Assembly: GCA_022402445.1 (NCBI GenBank)
Contig: JAKRSF010000003.1
Coordinates: 1 to 64,000, forward strand
DNA from: Cyanobacteriota bacterium
Lineage (GTDB): Bacteria; Cyanobacteriota; Cyanobacteriia; CACIAM-69d
Direction: 5' to 3'
DNA: 64,000 nt
Shown: positions 36,562 through 45,286 of the stretch, in pieces
How positions within the stretch are numbered: the first letter of the stretch is position 1
Layout of the letters: each line of letters opens with the position of its first letter
Made by a program: the position numbers and the translations under genes
Notes under the pieces: generated by a model
Seen by the model: only the letters and a program-made list of their open reading frames with translations
Databases searched by the model: none
What the model was told of the DNA's origin: nothing

Positions 36562-39213
36562 ATGCGAATCGAAGACGACGAACTGCGGGAAATTTTTGCG
36601 ATCGCCAGTGGGGAACGCCTCGACAATCTGGAAGCGGGGGTGCTGGCCCTGGAGGACAATTCCGGCGATCGCGGCCCCCTGGTGGCGCTGCTGCGGGAGG
36701 CCCATTCCCTCAAGGGGGATGCGGGCATGTTGGGGGTCAAGGATGTGCAAACCTTGGCCCACCAGTTCGAGTACCTCCTGAAGGGGTTCGAGCAGGGGGA
36801 ACAGGCGGCCACTCCGGGCTTTTTTGAACGGCTCTACCGCGCGATTGATGCCCTGCGGCGGCTGGTGGACGAGGCGACGACGGGGGAACCGGCGGGGGTG
36901 GATACGTTTCACCTGCTGGCCTACCTGATGGGGGGGCCAGATCCCCAGGCCCCTGCGCCAGATCCTGGGGCTGAGGCGGGGGCTGAGTTAAACCCAGATC
37001 TAGATCCCGATCCGGCAACGGCTTCAGCGATGGATCTGGGGCCAGACCTAGACACCGACCTGGAGCCAGACCTAGACGCCGACCAGGCATCGGGGCCGGA
37101 TCCGTCCCCCCTGGAGACCCCATCCCTAGAGGCGATCGCGGGGCCGCCCATCGCAGAGCCGGACCTAGACCCGAACCCAGATCCAGACCTAGACCTAGAC
37201 CCCAGCCAAGAACCAGAAGCCCCCCCCAACGGCACCGCCCCCCCCGCGATCGCCGTGAGCACCGCCGACACAGCCTACAGCCCAACGGCCCCGCGATCGG
37301 CCCCCACCCCCCCCAACGGGGACAGCCCCAGCCCCGGCAGCGCCGCCTATCGCATCGACACCATCCGCGTCGCCACCTCCCAACTCGATCACCTCATGAC
37401 CCAGGCGGGGGAACTCACCGTCGCCAAAATCCGCATCGCCCGCCGCCAAAACGACCTCGAAGAACTCTCAGACCTGTGCGAAGAGTGGAGCCGCGACGCC
37501 TTCGCCCATCGCCTCGTGATCAACGATGTCCTGCGTCAGCCGACGGAAATCCGCCCCGGCCCCACCGGCGATCGCCTCCATACCCGCCAGCGCCACAGCG
37601 ATCGCACCGTCACCCTAGAGCGGCTACTAGATTTCCATCGGCGAGTTGAACAGCGCCTCGAACGCCTCAACCAAATCGTAGACACCCTGCGGGGCAACTC
37701 CCACGAGGACACCGCCCGCCTAGAGGTGGTCGCCGACAACCTCGAATCCGGCATCCGCACCCTGCGGCTGTTGCCCCTGGCCACCATCTTCAACACCTTC
37801 CCCCGCCTCGTGCGCGACCTGGCCAGGGATCAGAAAAAATCCGTGCGCCTGGTCATCGAAGGGGGCGACACCAAGGCCGATAAGCAGATCCTAGAGGCCA
37901 TGAAGGATCCGCTGCTCCATGCCCTGCGCAACGCGATCGACCATGGCATCGAACCGCCCGACGAACGGGAACGGGCGGGCAAATCCCCCGAGGGCACCAT
38001 CTGGCTGCGGGGCCACCAAACCGCCTCGACGGTGGTCCTTGAAATTGCCGATGATGGCCGGGGCCTCGATACGGCGGCGATCCGGGCTAGGGCGATCGAA
38101 CGGAAGCTCTACACCGCCGAAGAGCTCGATGCCATGCCGCCGGAGCAGCTCCATGCCCTGGTGTTTTCCCCCGGTTTTTCCACGCGCCGCTTCGTGACGG
38201 AGGTGTCGGGCCGGGGCATTGGCCTGGATGTGCTGCGGGCGAATGTGGAGGCCCTCAAGGGCACCTTGGAAATTGATTCGACCCCCGGCCGTGGCTGTAC
38301 GCTGCGGGTGCGCCTGAGTTCGACCCTGGCGACGGCGCGGGTGTTGCTGGTGGCGGTGGCGGGGGTGCCCTTTGCGATTCCCGTGGAGGCGGTGGAGACG
38401 ATTCGCCGGGTGGAACCCCAGGATTTGTTTGCGGTCGAAGGGCGCGACACGATGCTGGTGGAGGGGCGATCGGTCTCGACGCTGCCCCTGGCGCGGCTGC
38501 TGGAGATGGATGGGGGGGGCGGGGCGCTGCCGAAGGATCAGGTGTGGCCCTGCATTGTGCTGCGGGTGGGGGCGTCGCGGCTTGGGGTGCTGGTGGATGA
38601 GTTGCTAGATGAGCAGGATGTGGTGCTTAAACCCCAAAGTCGCCTGTTCAAGCGGGTTCGCAATATTGCGGGGGCGACGATCCTGGGCAGTGGGGATGTG
38701 TGCTCGATTCTGAATCCCCAGGATTTGATCCGGTCGGCGCGGCAGGCGGGTCACGGGGCGATGGGTAGGGGCTTTGCCCCGATCGCGGCGGGCCAGCGCA
38801 CCACCCCGGACGGCAAAGGCAACCGCCTCGCGGGCAGCGAAGCCCCCAAACGGCAAGCGGTCCTGCTGGTGGAGGATTCGATCGCCACGCGCACCCAGGA
38901 AAAACGGGTGCTGGAGGCGGCGGGCTATGAGGTGGTGCCAGCGGTGGATGGCCTCGATGGCTACAACAAACTGGCGACGCGGCAGTTTGACGCGGTGATC
39001 TCCGATGTGCAAATGCCCAACCTCGATGGCCTAGAACTGACGGAGCGCATTCGCCGCCATCGGGAATATCGCGATCTGCCCGTGATCCTGGTGACCACCC
39101 TGGCCAGCGATGCCGATCGCCAGCGGGGGGCCGAAGCGGGTGCGAATGCCTACATCACCAAAGGGAGCTTCAGCCAGGAATTGCTCCTCGAAACCCTCAG
39201 GCGGTTCATTTAG
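36562..39213 (+). CDS. CheA-type hybrid histidine kinase with receiver domain (WspE-like)
   Basis: Chemosensory kinase of 883 aa. The Hpt domain (about residues 5-110) has phospho-acceptor H48 in REAHSLKGDAGML. A linker of about 130 residues (128-260) is rich in Asp-Pro-Leu repeats (DLDPNPDPDLDLDP). Dimerisation and HATPase domains follow (LLHALRNAIDHGIE near 451, IADDGRGLD near 495, SGRGIGLDV near 549), then a CheW-like domain (about 597-735) and a receiver domain (about 765-883; VLLVEDS, D815 in VISDVQMPNLDG, the TTLAS threonine and the ITKGS lysine). The CheA-REC layout is that of WspE and other alternative-function chemosensory systems. Residues about 731-744 are encoded by a dispersed repeat. 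Confidence 0.95.
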   Translation: MRIEDDELREIFAIASGERLDNLEAGVLALEDNSGDRGPLVALLREAHSLKGDAGMLGVKDVQTLAHQFEYLLKGFEQGEQAATPGFFERLYRAIDALRRLVDEATTGEPAGVDTFHLLAYLMGGPDPQAPAPDPGAEAGAELNPDLDPDPATASAMDLGPDLDTDLEPDLDADQASGPDPSPLETPSLEAIAGPPIAEPDLDPNPDPDLDLDPSQEPEAPPNGTAPPAIAVSTADTAYSPTAPRSAPTPPNGDSPSPGSAAYRIDTIRVATSQLDHLMTQAGELTVAKIRIARRQNDLEELSDLCEEWSRDAFAHRLVINDVLRQPTEIRPGPTGDRLHTRQRHSDRTVTLERLLDFHRRVEQRLERLNQIVDTLRGNSHEDTARLEVVADNLESGIRTLRLLPLATIFNTFPRLVRDLARDQKKSVRLVIEGGDTKADKQILEAMKDPLLHALRNAIDHGIEPPDERERAGKSPEGTIWLRGHQTASTVVLEIADDGRGLDTAAIRARAIERKLYTAEELDAMPPEQLHALVFSPGFSTRRFVTEVSGRGIGLDVLRANVEALKGTLEIDSTPGRGCTLRVRLSSTLATARVLLVAVAGVPFAIPVEAVETIRRVEPQDLFAVEGRDTMLVEGRSVSTLPLARLLEMDGGGGALPKDQVWPCIVLRVGASRLGVLVDELLDEQDVVLKPQSRLFKRVRNIAGATILGSGDVCSILNPQDLIRSARQAGHGAMGRGFAPIAAGQRTTPDGKGNRLAGSEAPKRQAVLLVEDSIATRTQEKRVLEAAGYEVVPAVDGLDGYNKLATRQFDAVISDVQMPNLDGLELTERIRRHREYRDLPVILVTTLASDADRQRGAEAGANAYITKGSFSQELLLETLRRFI
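38755..38793. repeat. Dispersed palindromic repeat inside the CheA gene
   Basis: Plus-strand core GATGGGTAGGGGCTTTGCCC then CGATCGCGG. It is in frame and encodes [13 protein letters not shown] in the linker between the CheW-like and receiver domains. Confidence 0.75.
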
Positions 39214-39320
39214 GGGCCTTTGCAGGATTCGGAGGGGGGAAACGGGGGAGCCGCGATCGCGTACTTTCCGAAAAAATCGCCCAAAAATCCCTTGCCATCT
39301 ACGTGAAATCCCGTAAAAGA

Positions 39321-39430
39321 CCTGCTATGGTAGTGGGGTGCCCGCAGGGCGGGGGTGCGATCTTCGGATCGAGCATCACCAGGGCCTAGCGCCAACGCCT
39401 TCCGAGGTTCGGAATTGGCCCCGTTGGCGG
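39321..39430 (+). ncRNA. Candidate structured 5' leader or small RNA
   Basis: An extended -10 (TGCTATGGT, 39323-39331) is followed by four stems in about 90 bases: GCCC-GCA-GGGC (39341-39351), CGATC-TTCG-GATCG (39358-39371, a UUCG tetraloop), and a two-tier hairpin with inner TTCCGA-GGT-TCGGAA (39400-39414) inside outer GCCAACG/CGTTGGC (39391-39397 with 39422-39428). It lies upstream of the M16 peptidase gene. I do not match it to a known riboswitch. The rest of the 39214-39505 gap holds nothing I recognise. Confidence 0.4.
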
Positions 39431-39505
39431 TAGAGGCTTCAGGGTGCCGCAGTCGGTTTTGGTCTAGCCCTGACCGTGGTTTGGGCAGTTGCCTTGGCAT
39501 CTTTC

Positions 39506-42502
39506 ATGGTCTGCTTCCCCACGTTTTGGTTTTTGGCCGCGCTGCGACCGTCGCGCCTGGGTACTGCTCTCGTTTGGCCGGTGCTGTTGGGCTGGTTCAT
39601 CTCCGTGGGGATGGCTGGGTCGGCGGTGGCGGCGGTCGAGCGGCTCGGGATTTCTCCCAATTCATCAGGCAATCGCATTTCAGTGCGTGCATCTCGTGCA
39701 TCTGTGCCCATGCTGGCGGCCGGCGGTTCCCTTGGGGGATCGTCGGCCGGTTGGCATTTGGGGGAACCCACGGTGCGGCGGCTGGCCAATGGGCTGACGG
39801 TGGTGGTGCTGGAGTCGCGATCGGCTCCGGTGGTGTCGGTGCAGATGTGGTACGGGGTTGGGTCGCGCCAGGAGGGGCCGGGGTCCAATGGCATTTCCCA
39901 TCTGCTGGAGCATTTGATGTTTGCGGGGACGCGCGATCGCCCGGTGCAGTTTGGCTATTTGTTTGATGCCCTCGGGAGCGAGTCGAATGCCTATACGGGC
40001 TATGACACGACGGGCTATGTGAATACGGCTCCGCGCGATCGCCTGGAGGCCCTGCTGACCCTGGAGGCGGATCGCCTGGGGAATTTGCGGATTGCGGCGG
40101 CGGATCTGGCGAAGGAAATGCGGGTGGTGACGGCGGAGCTGGAGGGCTATGAGGATGATCCGGCCTATCGGCTCGATCGCGCGGTGATGGCGGCGGCGTT
40201 TCCGCAGCAGGCGATGGGGCTGCCGGTGGGGGGGACGGTGGCGGATCTCCAGGGGCTGACGGTGGCGGATCTGCGGCGCTATTACGAGCGGTTCTATCGC
40301 CCGGAGAATGGGGTGCTGGTGGTGGTGGGGGATGTGGATCGGGGGGCGGCGATCGCGGCGGCGGAGCGCATTTTTGGGGGCATTTCCCCGGGGCCGATCG
40401 CCCAACTCGACGCAAAGCCAGCTCCAGCGCCCAAAACAGCCCAGGGGCCGGAGCGCTCAAGCCCCCAGATCGTGACCCTGCGGGAGGCGGGGGGCGGTTC
40501 GCCGTTGCTGTCGCTGACGTTTCCGCTGCCGCCGCTGGATCGGAGCGATCGCGCGGCCTTGGCGGTGCTTGATGGGCTGGTGGCGGCGGGGGCCGAGTCT
40601 CCCCTGATGGCCCTGGTGAATGGGGGGGCGGCCACTTCGGTGGAGACGGACCAGTTCCACGGGCGCGATGGGGGCTGGTATCAGGTGTTGGCGGCGGTGC
40701 CCCCAGGTCAGTTGGATCGGGTGCAGGGGGCGGTGCTGGACGCGATCGCGGCGGTGGCGTCGGGCCAGGGGGCGCTGGAGGAGCCGCTGCTGGAGCGGGC
40801 GAAACGGCAGGCGCGGCTACGGCTACTGTTGCCGGTGGAGGATTTGACCGGGCGGGGCATGGGCATTGCTGAAGATTGCCTGTCCCTGGGGGATTGCCGC
40901 GATCGCCAGGGGGTGCTCGACGCGATCGACGCGGTGACAGCCCAGCAGGTGCAGCGGATCGCCCGGACCCACCTGCGGCCCGATCGCGCCACCATTGGCC
41001 GCTTTGAGCCGATCGCCCCCCCGACCGCCGCCGCCGCCGCCCCAGGGGAAGACCCCCCCAACCGGCCCCGCCCCGGCGGCGCATCTCGCCCGCCGGCCCA
41101 TGCCCCCGAAGCCTATCGCCCCGCTGAGCGGCCGGCTAACCTGGCGGCCCTGGTGCCCCCCCTGGCCGATCGCGCGATCGCCGCCACCACCGCCCCTAAT
41201 CCCCCCAACGCCCCCGCCCCCATCCCCTTCACCCTCGCCAATGGCCTGCGGGTGGTGCTGCTGCCCGATCGCGCCCTGCCCACCGTCACCCTGCGGGGCC
41301 ATGTGCAGGCGGGCCGTCAGCATGATCCGAGCGATCGCGCGGGCCTAGCCGATTTGGTCGCCGCCGCCCTCCTGGATCCCGCCGACCTCCGCCAGGGCCT
41401 CACCAACGCCGCGATCGACCTGACCGCCAGCGCCTACCGCGAGGGCACCCTCATCGGCGGCCGCGCCCTGCCCGAGGAAACCGCCACCCTCCTCACCCTG
41501 CTGAGCCAAGCCCTCCAGCGCCCCCAGTTCGCCGCCCCCCAGGTTGATCGCCTCCGCCAGCAGGCCCGCGCCGACCTCCAGCTCCAGCTTGATGACCCCC
41601 TCTACGTGGCCCAGCGGCAGCTTCAGCAGGCCATCTATCCCACCGGCCACCCCTTCCACGGCTTCGCCACCGCCGACAGCCTCGATCGCATCACCGAGCA
41701 GGATTTGCGCCAATTCCACCGGCAGCACTATCGCCCCGCTGGCACGGTCCTGGCGATCGTTGGCCCCTTCGATCCGGTGGCGGTGCGCCGTCAAATCCAG
41801 ACCCTGTTTGGCCCGTGGCCGGTGACCGATGCCCCGCCCGCCGAGGATTTTACGGCCCTGGCCCCCCTGCCGCCCCACACGATTTGGCACCATACGGTCC
41901 TGCCCGGAAAGGCGCAAACGGTGACCCTCATGGGCTATCCGGGGATTGATCGCCGCGATCGCCGCCATGATGCGGCCGTGGTGCTCAATCAAATTCTGGG
42001 GGGCGATACCCTCACCAGTCGCCTCGGGCGGGAGATCCGCGATCGCCAGGGCATGGCCTACGGCATCTTCAGCAGTTTCCAGATGGGGCAACATGCGGGG
42101 CCGTTTGCCATTGAAATGCAGACCGCCCCGGAGGATACCTTCACGGCCATCCAAAGCGCCCTGCACATCCTGCAAACCCTCCGCGATCGCGGCGTCACCG
42201 CCGACGAGGTGGCCAGCGCCAAACAAACCCTCACCAGCCGCTACCCCGTGCGCCTCGCCCACCCGGACGCCCTCGCGGACCACTGGGTGATGGCCCTAGC
42301 CTACGGCCTCGAAGGGGAAACGCCCCTGGACTTCACCCGGCGCATCGAAGGGGTCACCGTCTCCCAAGTCCAGGACGCCGTGCGGGAGCTGCTGCATCCG
42401 GACCACATGACGATCATCTCGGCAGGCCCACCGCTGCCCCCCAAGCCGCACCTGCGCGATCGCACCGCCGCCGCCCCCTATCCCACCGAAATCGATCCCT
42501 AG
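39506..42502 (+). CDS. Double-domain M16 (pitrilysin/insulinase) peptidase, exported
   Basis: Zinc metalloprotease-type protein of 998 aa. An N-terminal hydrophobic region ending in VGMAGSAVAAVE looks like a signal peptide, placing it in the periplasm or lumen. The first M16 unit (about residues 85-520) carries the inverted zinc motif HLLEH (H132, E135, H136) with the downstream acidic ligand region VVTAELEGYEDDP. The second unit (about 590-990) has the fold (GLRVVLLPDRALPTVTLRGH) but lacks HxxEH at the matching place (GRQHDPSDRAGLADLVAAAL), so it is a catalytically dead partner half, as in other M16 enzymes. A GTG at 39476 is an alternative start. Its stop shares the palindrome CTAG with the converging gene. 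Confidence 0.92.
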   Translation: MVCFPTFWFLAALRPSRLGTALVWPVLLGWFISVGMAGSAVAAVERLGISPNSSGNRISVRASRASVPMLAAGGSLGGSSAGWHLGEPTVRRLANGLTVVVLESRSAPVVSVQMWYGVGSRQEGPGSNGISHLLEHLMFAGTRDRPVQFGYLFDALGSESNAYTGYDTTGYVNTAPRDRLEALLTLEADRLGNLRIAAADLAKEMRVVTAELEGYEDDPAYRLDRAVMAAAFPQQAMGLPVGGTVADLQGLTVADLRRYYERFYRPENGVLVVVGDVDRGAAIAAAERIFGGISPGPIAQLDAKPAPAPKTAQGPERSSPQIVTLREAGGGSPLLSLTFPLPPLDRSDRAALAVLDGLVAAGAESPLMALVNGGAATSVETDQFHGRDGGWYQVLAAVPPGQLDRVQGAVLDAIAAVASGQGALEEPLLERAKRQARLRLLLPVEDLTGRGMGIAEDCLSLGDCRDRQGVLDAIDAVTAQQVQRIARTHLRPDRATIGRFEPIAPPTAAAAAPGEDPPNRPRPGGASRPPAHAPEAYRPAERPANLAALVPPLADRAIAATTAPNPPNAPAPIPFTLANGLRVVLLPDRALPTVTLRGHVQAGRQHDPSDRAGLADLVAAALLDPADLRQGLTNAAIDLTASAYREGTLIGGRALPEETATLLTLLSQALQRPQFAAPQVDRLRQQARADLQLQLDDPLYVAQRQLQQAIYPTGHPFHGFATADSLDRITEQDLRQFHRQHYRPAGTVLAIVGPFDPVAVRRQIQTLFGPWPVTDAPPAEDFTALAPLPPHTIWHHTVLPGKAQTVTLMGYPGIDRRDRRHDAAVVLNQILGGDTLTSRLGREIRDRQGMAYGIFSSFQMGQHAGPFAIEMQTAPEDTFTAIQSALHILQTLRDRGVTADEVASAKQTLTSRYPVRLAHPDALADHWVMALAYGLEGETPLDFTRRIEGVTVSQVQDAVRELLHPDHMTIISAGPPLPPKPHLRDRTAAAPYPTEIDP

Positions 42503-43542
42503 GAAATGGACGTGGGCAGTTCCGCCTGCCGTTTCCGCTGGCTCAGCAGCCGCGCCACCCGGGCCGCCGACTCCTGCAGGGAAGAGCCACCGCCGCCGCC
42601 TGCCCCCTCCTCGGTCCCCTGGGGAAGCGCCGGATCCGGATGCCCACCGGCGGACGAGGGGGAGCCCGTTCCCAAGGCCGAACCACCGGAGGACTGGCCC
42701 AGACGGCCCTGGCGGCTACCATGCTCGATCGTGAAGAGGTTCGCATGGAGATTGGCGATGATTTGCTTGCCCTGCTGGGTGAGTTCCAGGTAGCGGCGGG
42801 CGGGGCGGGTGTGGGGTTCGATCGCGCTCCAGAAGGTATCGAGAAAATGGTCCCGCAGGTCGGCGGGCGAATAGTAGCCCCGCGATCGCGCCGCCCCCGT
42901 TTCCTCCATTTCATAGAACAGGGCCGCTAGCCGATGGAGATGGCCCGGATCGGACAACGGCCCCAAAAAATCCGCCGCCCGCACCAAAGCTGGATAGTCC
43001 CCCGGATCCCCCAGGGGCGCGTCCGTCGGGATCGGAAAGCGGGTGGCTTCGATATTGCGCTTGAGGATGTCCACGTCGATCAATTGGTGGCCGCCGAAAC
43101 GCTCTTCTACGAACCGTTTACTGCGATCGACGTGGTAGGGCATCAGGCTCGCGTCCGTGGCCCCAAAGGGCAGCCGCGCCACCCCATCCCCCAGACCGGT
43201 GGCGTAGTGGCCATCGCGATCGCCCGTGCAAACGCCCTTGACATAGCCAATGTCATGGAACAGCAGGGAGATGATGTAGTGCAGCCAATCTTCGGGGGAA
43301 ACGCCCCCTTCGCGGATGTGCTTGCCCCGGATAATTTCTTGGCCCGTGAGGGTGACCCAGATGGTGTGATCGACCGTGTGGTAGAGGGCGTCGCTGTTGG
43401 CGATATTTTCGAGGGCCATGGAACCGGCCCAGGCCAGGATTTCGCTGTACTGGGATTTCCAGCCCCCGTAGGTGCGCCGGTACCCGTCACGGATTTTGGC
43501 AACGAAGGCGTCGATCAGCAGGGCGGTGGAGTTGAACAGCAT
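42499..43542 (-). CDS. HD-domain metal-dependent phosphohydrolase
   Basis: Protein of 347 aa with an HD-type metal site: HTVDHTIWVTL near residue 55 and LLFHDIGYVKGVC near 93 supply the His and His-Asp ligands. It resembles a conserved cyanobacterial family annotated as Npun R2479-type HD hydrolase; the substrate is unknown (nucleotides or cyclic dinucleotides are possible). The C-terminal 75 residues are low-complexity Gly/Ser/Pro and probably disordered. It converges on the M16 gene with a 4-base overlap, each gene using one strand of CTAG for its TAG stop. Confidence 0.85.
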   Translation of the reverse strand: MLFNSTALLIDAFVAKIRDGYRRTYGGWKSQYSEILAWAGSMALENIANSDALYHTVDHTIWVTLTGQEIIRGKHIREGGVSPEDWLHYIISLLFHDIGYVKGVCTGDRDGHYATGLGDGVARLPFGATDASLMPYHVDRSKRFVEERFGGHQLIDVDILKRNIEATRFPIPTDAPLGDPGDYPALVRAADFLGPLSDPGHLHRLAALFYEMEETGAARSRGYYSPADLRDHFLDTFWSAIEPHTRPARRYLELTQQGKQIIANLHANLFTIEHGSRQGRLGQSSGGSALGTGSPSSAGGHPDPALPQGTEEGAGGGGGSSLQESAARVARLLSQRKRQAELPTSIS

Positions 43543-43630
43543 GGGGATGGGGTCGGGGCGCGATCGCGGGGGGCTGGGCCTATCCCCCAGTGTAAGTGGG
43601 TGTGAAGGGCTTTTGGGATGGGTGGGGGGC

Positions 43631-44563
43631 TCAGCCGTGGTGGTGGATCAGGCTCAGGAAGGGCAGCAGGGCGATCGCGCCGCCGCTGAGCCAGCCGGAC
43701 CAATCCAGGCGATCGCGCTCCGCCGTGGGGGGCCGCTGGGGGTCCAGGTTCAGGAGGGCATCGACCCGCTCCGTGAGGTTGTGGCCATCCAGGATGCCGA
43801 TCGCGCCGATGGGCTCTGGGGTCCAGCGATCGCTCCGGGCCAGGGTCAGCAGGGCCTCCGCCAGGGTGAGGGGATCAACGGTGGCCGCCGCGAGGCGATC
43901 GGCCCGCAGTTCCCGCAGCAGGGTCAGCTCTTGCCAGAGGGCGTCCGTGTGGGGAAGCCAGCGGGTCAGCCGCCGCAGGCCCCCCAGCCAAAAGAAGAGG
44001 AATGGATCGCGGCAGGTGACATGGGCGCGCTCGTGGGCCAGGACCGCCGCTAGGGTTTCGGGGGCCAGTTGGGCGATCGCCCCGGCGGTCACCAGCACCT
44101 CCGCCCGCCAGCCCCCCAGGGCTGCCGCATAGGGCCGCGCCACCGGGGCCACCCGCACGCGATCGCCAAAGACGGTCACCTCCGGAAACGCCCGCACCCG
44201 CTGCAAATCCTGCCGCTGAAGCCATGCGCACCAACTCACCAGGGCGATCGCCCCCCCCAGCACCGCCACGGCGATCGCATGGCTAGCAATTCCGCTCCAC
44301 GGCCCCGTCATGGGGCAATGGCGACCCATCAGCAGCACCGCCAGGGCACTATTGGCCAACAGCAGCGGCGGCACCACAAATGCGCCCATGGCCCAGCGCC
44401 ACCGAGATCGCCACCCCAACGCCTCCGGTTGCAGGAACCGCCCCCAGCCACTGCGCCCCAAAAAGGCCACCGCGATCGCGATCGCCAACATCCAGCCGTG
44501 CAGGCTCGAACCGGCCATGTCCATCCCCGCCATTCCCAGATCACCCATCCCCAGATCCCCCAT
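43631..44563 (-). CDS. petP: BlaR1-type M56 membrane protease PetP
   Basis: Integral membrane metalloprotease with about four hydrophobic segments and the zinc motif LAHERAHV, followed by the acidic LRELRADRLAAA. In Synechocystis the orthologous pair PetP-PetR controls the switch between plastocyanin and cytochrome c6: with copper, PetP degrades the repressor PetR. The same arrangement here, petP directly behind petR and both divergent from petJ, supports that role. The N-terminus is rich in Met and Asp (MGDLGMGDLGMAGMDMAG) and the C-terminus ends IHHHG, both plausible copper ligands. The start is uncertain: ATG at 44563, 44548 or 44536, or TTG at 44596. Confidence 0.87.
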   Translation of the reverse strand: MGDLGMGDLGMAGMDMAGSSLHGWMLAIAIAVAFLGRSGWGRFLQPEALGWRSRWRWAMGAFVVPPLLLANSALAVLLMGRHCPMTGPWSGIASHAIAVAVLGGAIALVSWCAWLQRQDLQRVRAFPEVTVFGDRVRVAPVARPYAAALGGWRAEVLVTAGAIAQLAPETLAAVLAHERAHVTCRDPFLFFWLGGLRRLTRWLPHTDALWQELTLLRELRADRLAAATVDPLTLAEALLTLARSDRWTPEPIGAIGILDGHNLTERVDALLNLDPQRPPTAERDRLDWSGWLSGGAIALLPFLSLIHHHG

Positions 44564-44614
44564 GGCTAGATCCCGCAGCACCACCCCAATTCCCAAATCC
44601 TAAAACCTTCTGCC

Positions 44615-45055
44615 CTAGGTATTTGGGCGATCGCCCTCGCGCCGTTGCCGCGCCTCCCGGAGCTTCGCCGCCAATGCCTCGATCTTGTCCAAACTCGCCG
44701 CATCAAAGCGATCGACACAGGCGGCCACCGCATCGGCATTCCCCAGGGCCAGGAACCGATCCAAATGCTCACAGGCTTGCAGGGCGCGGGCGCGATCGCG
44801 CGAGAGGGCCGGTCGCCACCAGTAATGCCGTCCCCGCTTCTCCCGCAGGAGCCACCCCTTCTCCACCAGGCGATTGAGCACCGTCATCACCGACGGTTGG
44901 GTCAATTCGCGATCGGGATCCTCCAGGATGTGGTCTAGAATTTGCCGCGCCGTGGCCCCGTCGCAGTCCCACAAAATCTCTAAAATTTCCGCCTCCAGCG
45001 GCCCGAGGGACAGGCGCTTGGGGGAGGGGTCTCGGTTAACGGGAAATAGTCCCAC
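44615..45055 (-). CDS. petR: BlaI/CopY-family repressor PetR
   Basis: Winged-helix regulator of 146 aa. The DNA-binding domain spans about residues 15-85 (LGPLEAEILEILWDCDGATA, QPSVMTVLNRLVEKGWL, REKRGRHYWWRP) and the C-terminal dimerisation helices about 88-140. By orthology it represses petJ and is removed by PetP when copper is available. It starts at GTG 45055 with GGGAG seven bases upstream. It is transcribed away from petJ across a 355-bp gap containing two GAC-N5-GTC sites. The Lys/Arg-rich N-terminal tail PVNRDPSPKRLS is an ordinary feature. Confidence 0.9.
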   Translation of the reverse strand: MGLFPVNRDPSPKRLSLGPLEAEILEILWDCDGATARQILDHILEDPDRELTQPSVMTVLNRLVEKGWLLREKRGRHYWWRPALSRDRARALQACEHLDRFLALGNADAVAACVDRFDAASLDKIEALAAKLREARQRREGDRPNT

Positions 45056-45138
45056 GGCAATCTCCCACGGTTGATACGGATTTCAAAAAAAGCATGACTT
45101 GGGTTCAACCCTATCAGATTCAGCCCTTTCAACGATTA

Positions 45139-45165
45139 GACGGGGCGTCATTTTGACTGAACGTC
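45139..45165. promoter_or_regulatory. Tandem GAC-N5-GTC sites, candidate PetR operator
   Basis: Two inverted repeats of the same form, GACGGGGCGTC (45139-45149) and GACTGAACGTC (45155-45165), start 16 bases apart in the petR-petJ gap. TTGACA at 45168-45173 follows directly. BlaI/CopY repressors bind such short dyads. My recollection is that the Synechocystis PetR site has this form, but I cannot confirm it here. Confidence 0.55.
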
Positions 45166-45248
45166 TTTTGACAGGGTTTGGGATGGGTTGGACTTTGGAA
45201 GGGCTATTGAATCGCTAATGGCGAAACGTGCTAGCGCTCGGGTGAATT

Positions 45249-45286
45249 TTCATTGAAGGCTCATGGCAATTTCATTGAATGTTCAT
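45249..45286 (+). promoter_or_regulatory. Four TTCAT-type direct repeats with 11-bp period upstream of petJ
   Basis: TTCAT at 45249, CTCAT at 45260, TTCAT at 45271 and TTCAT at 45282, each exactly 11 bp apart; the first and third extend to TTTCATTGAA. Such arrays are bound head-to-tail by OmpR/PhoB-type regulators. A TTTTAT at 45301-45306 could be the -10 of petJ. The rest of the 45056-45410 gap shows no gene. Confidence 0.55.

Noticed and set aside
39331-39475. GEMM, glutamine or cobalamin riboswitch in the peptidase leader
   Set aside because: None of their conserved sequence cores is present; only generic stems are seen.
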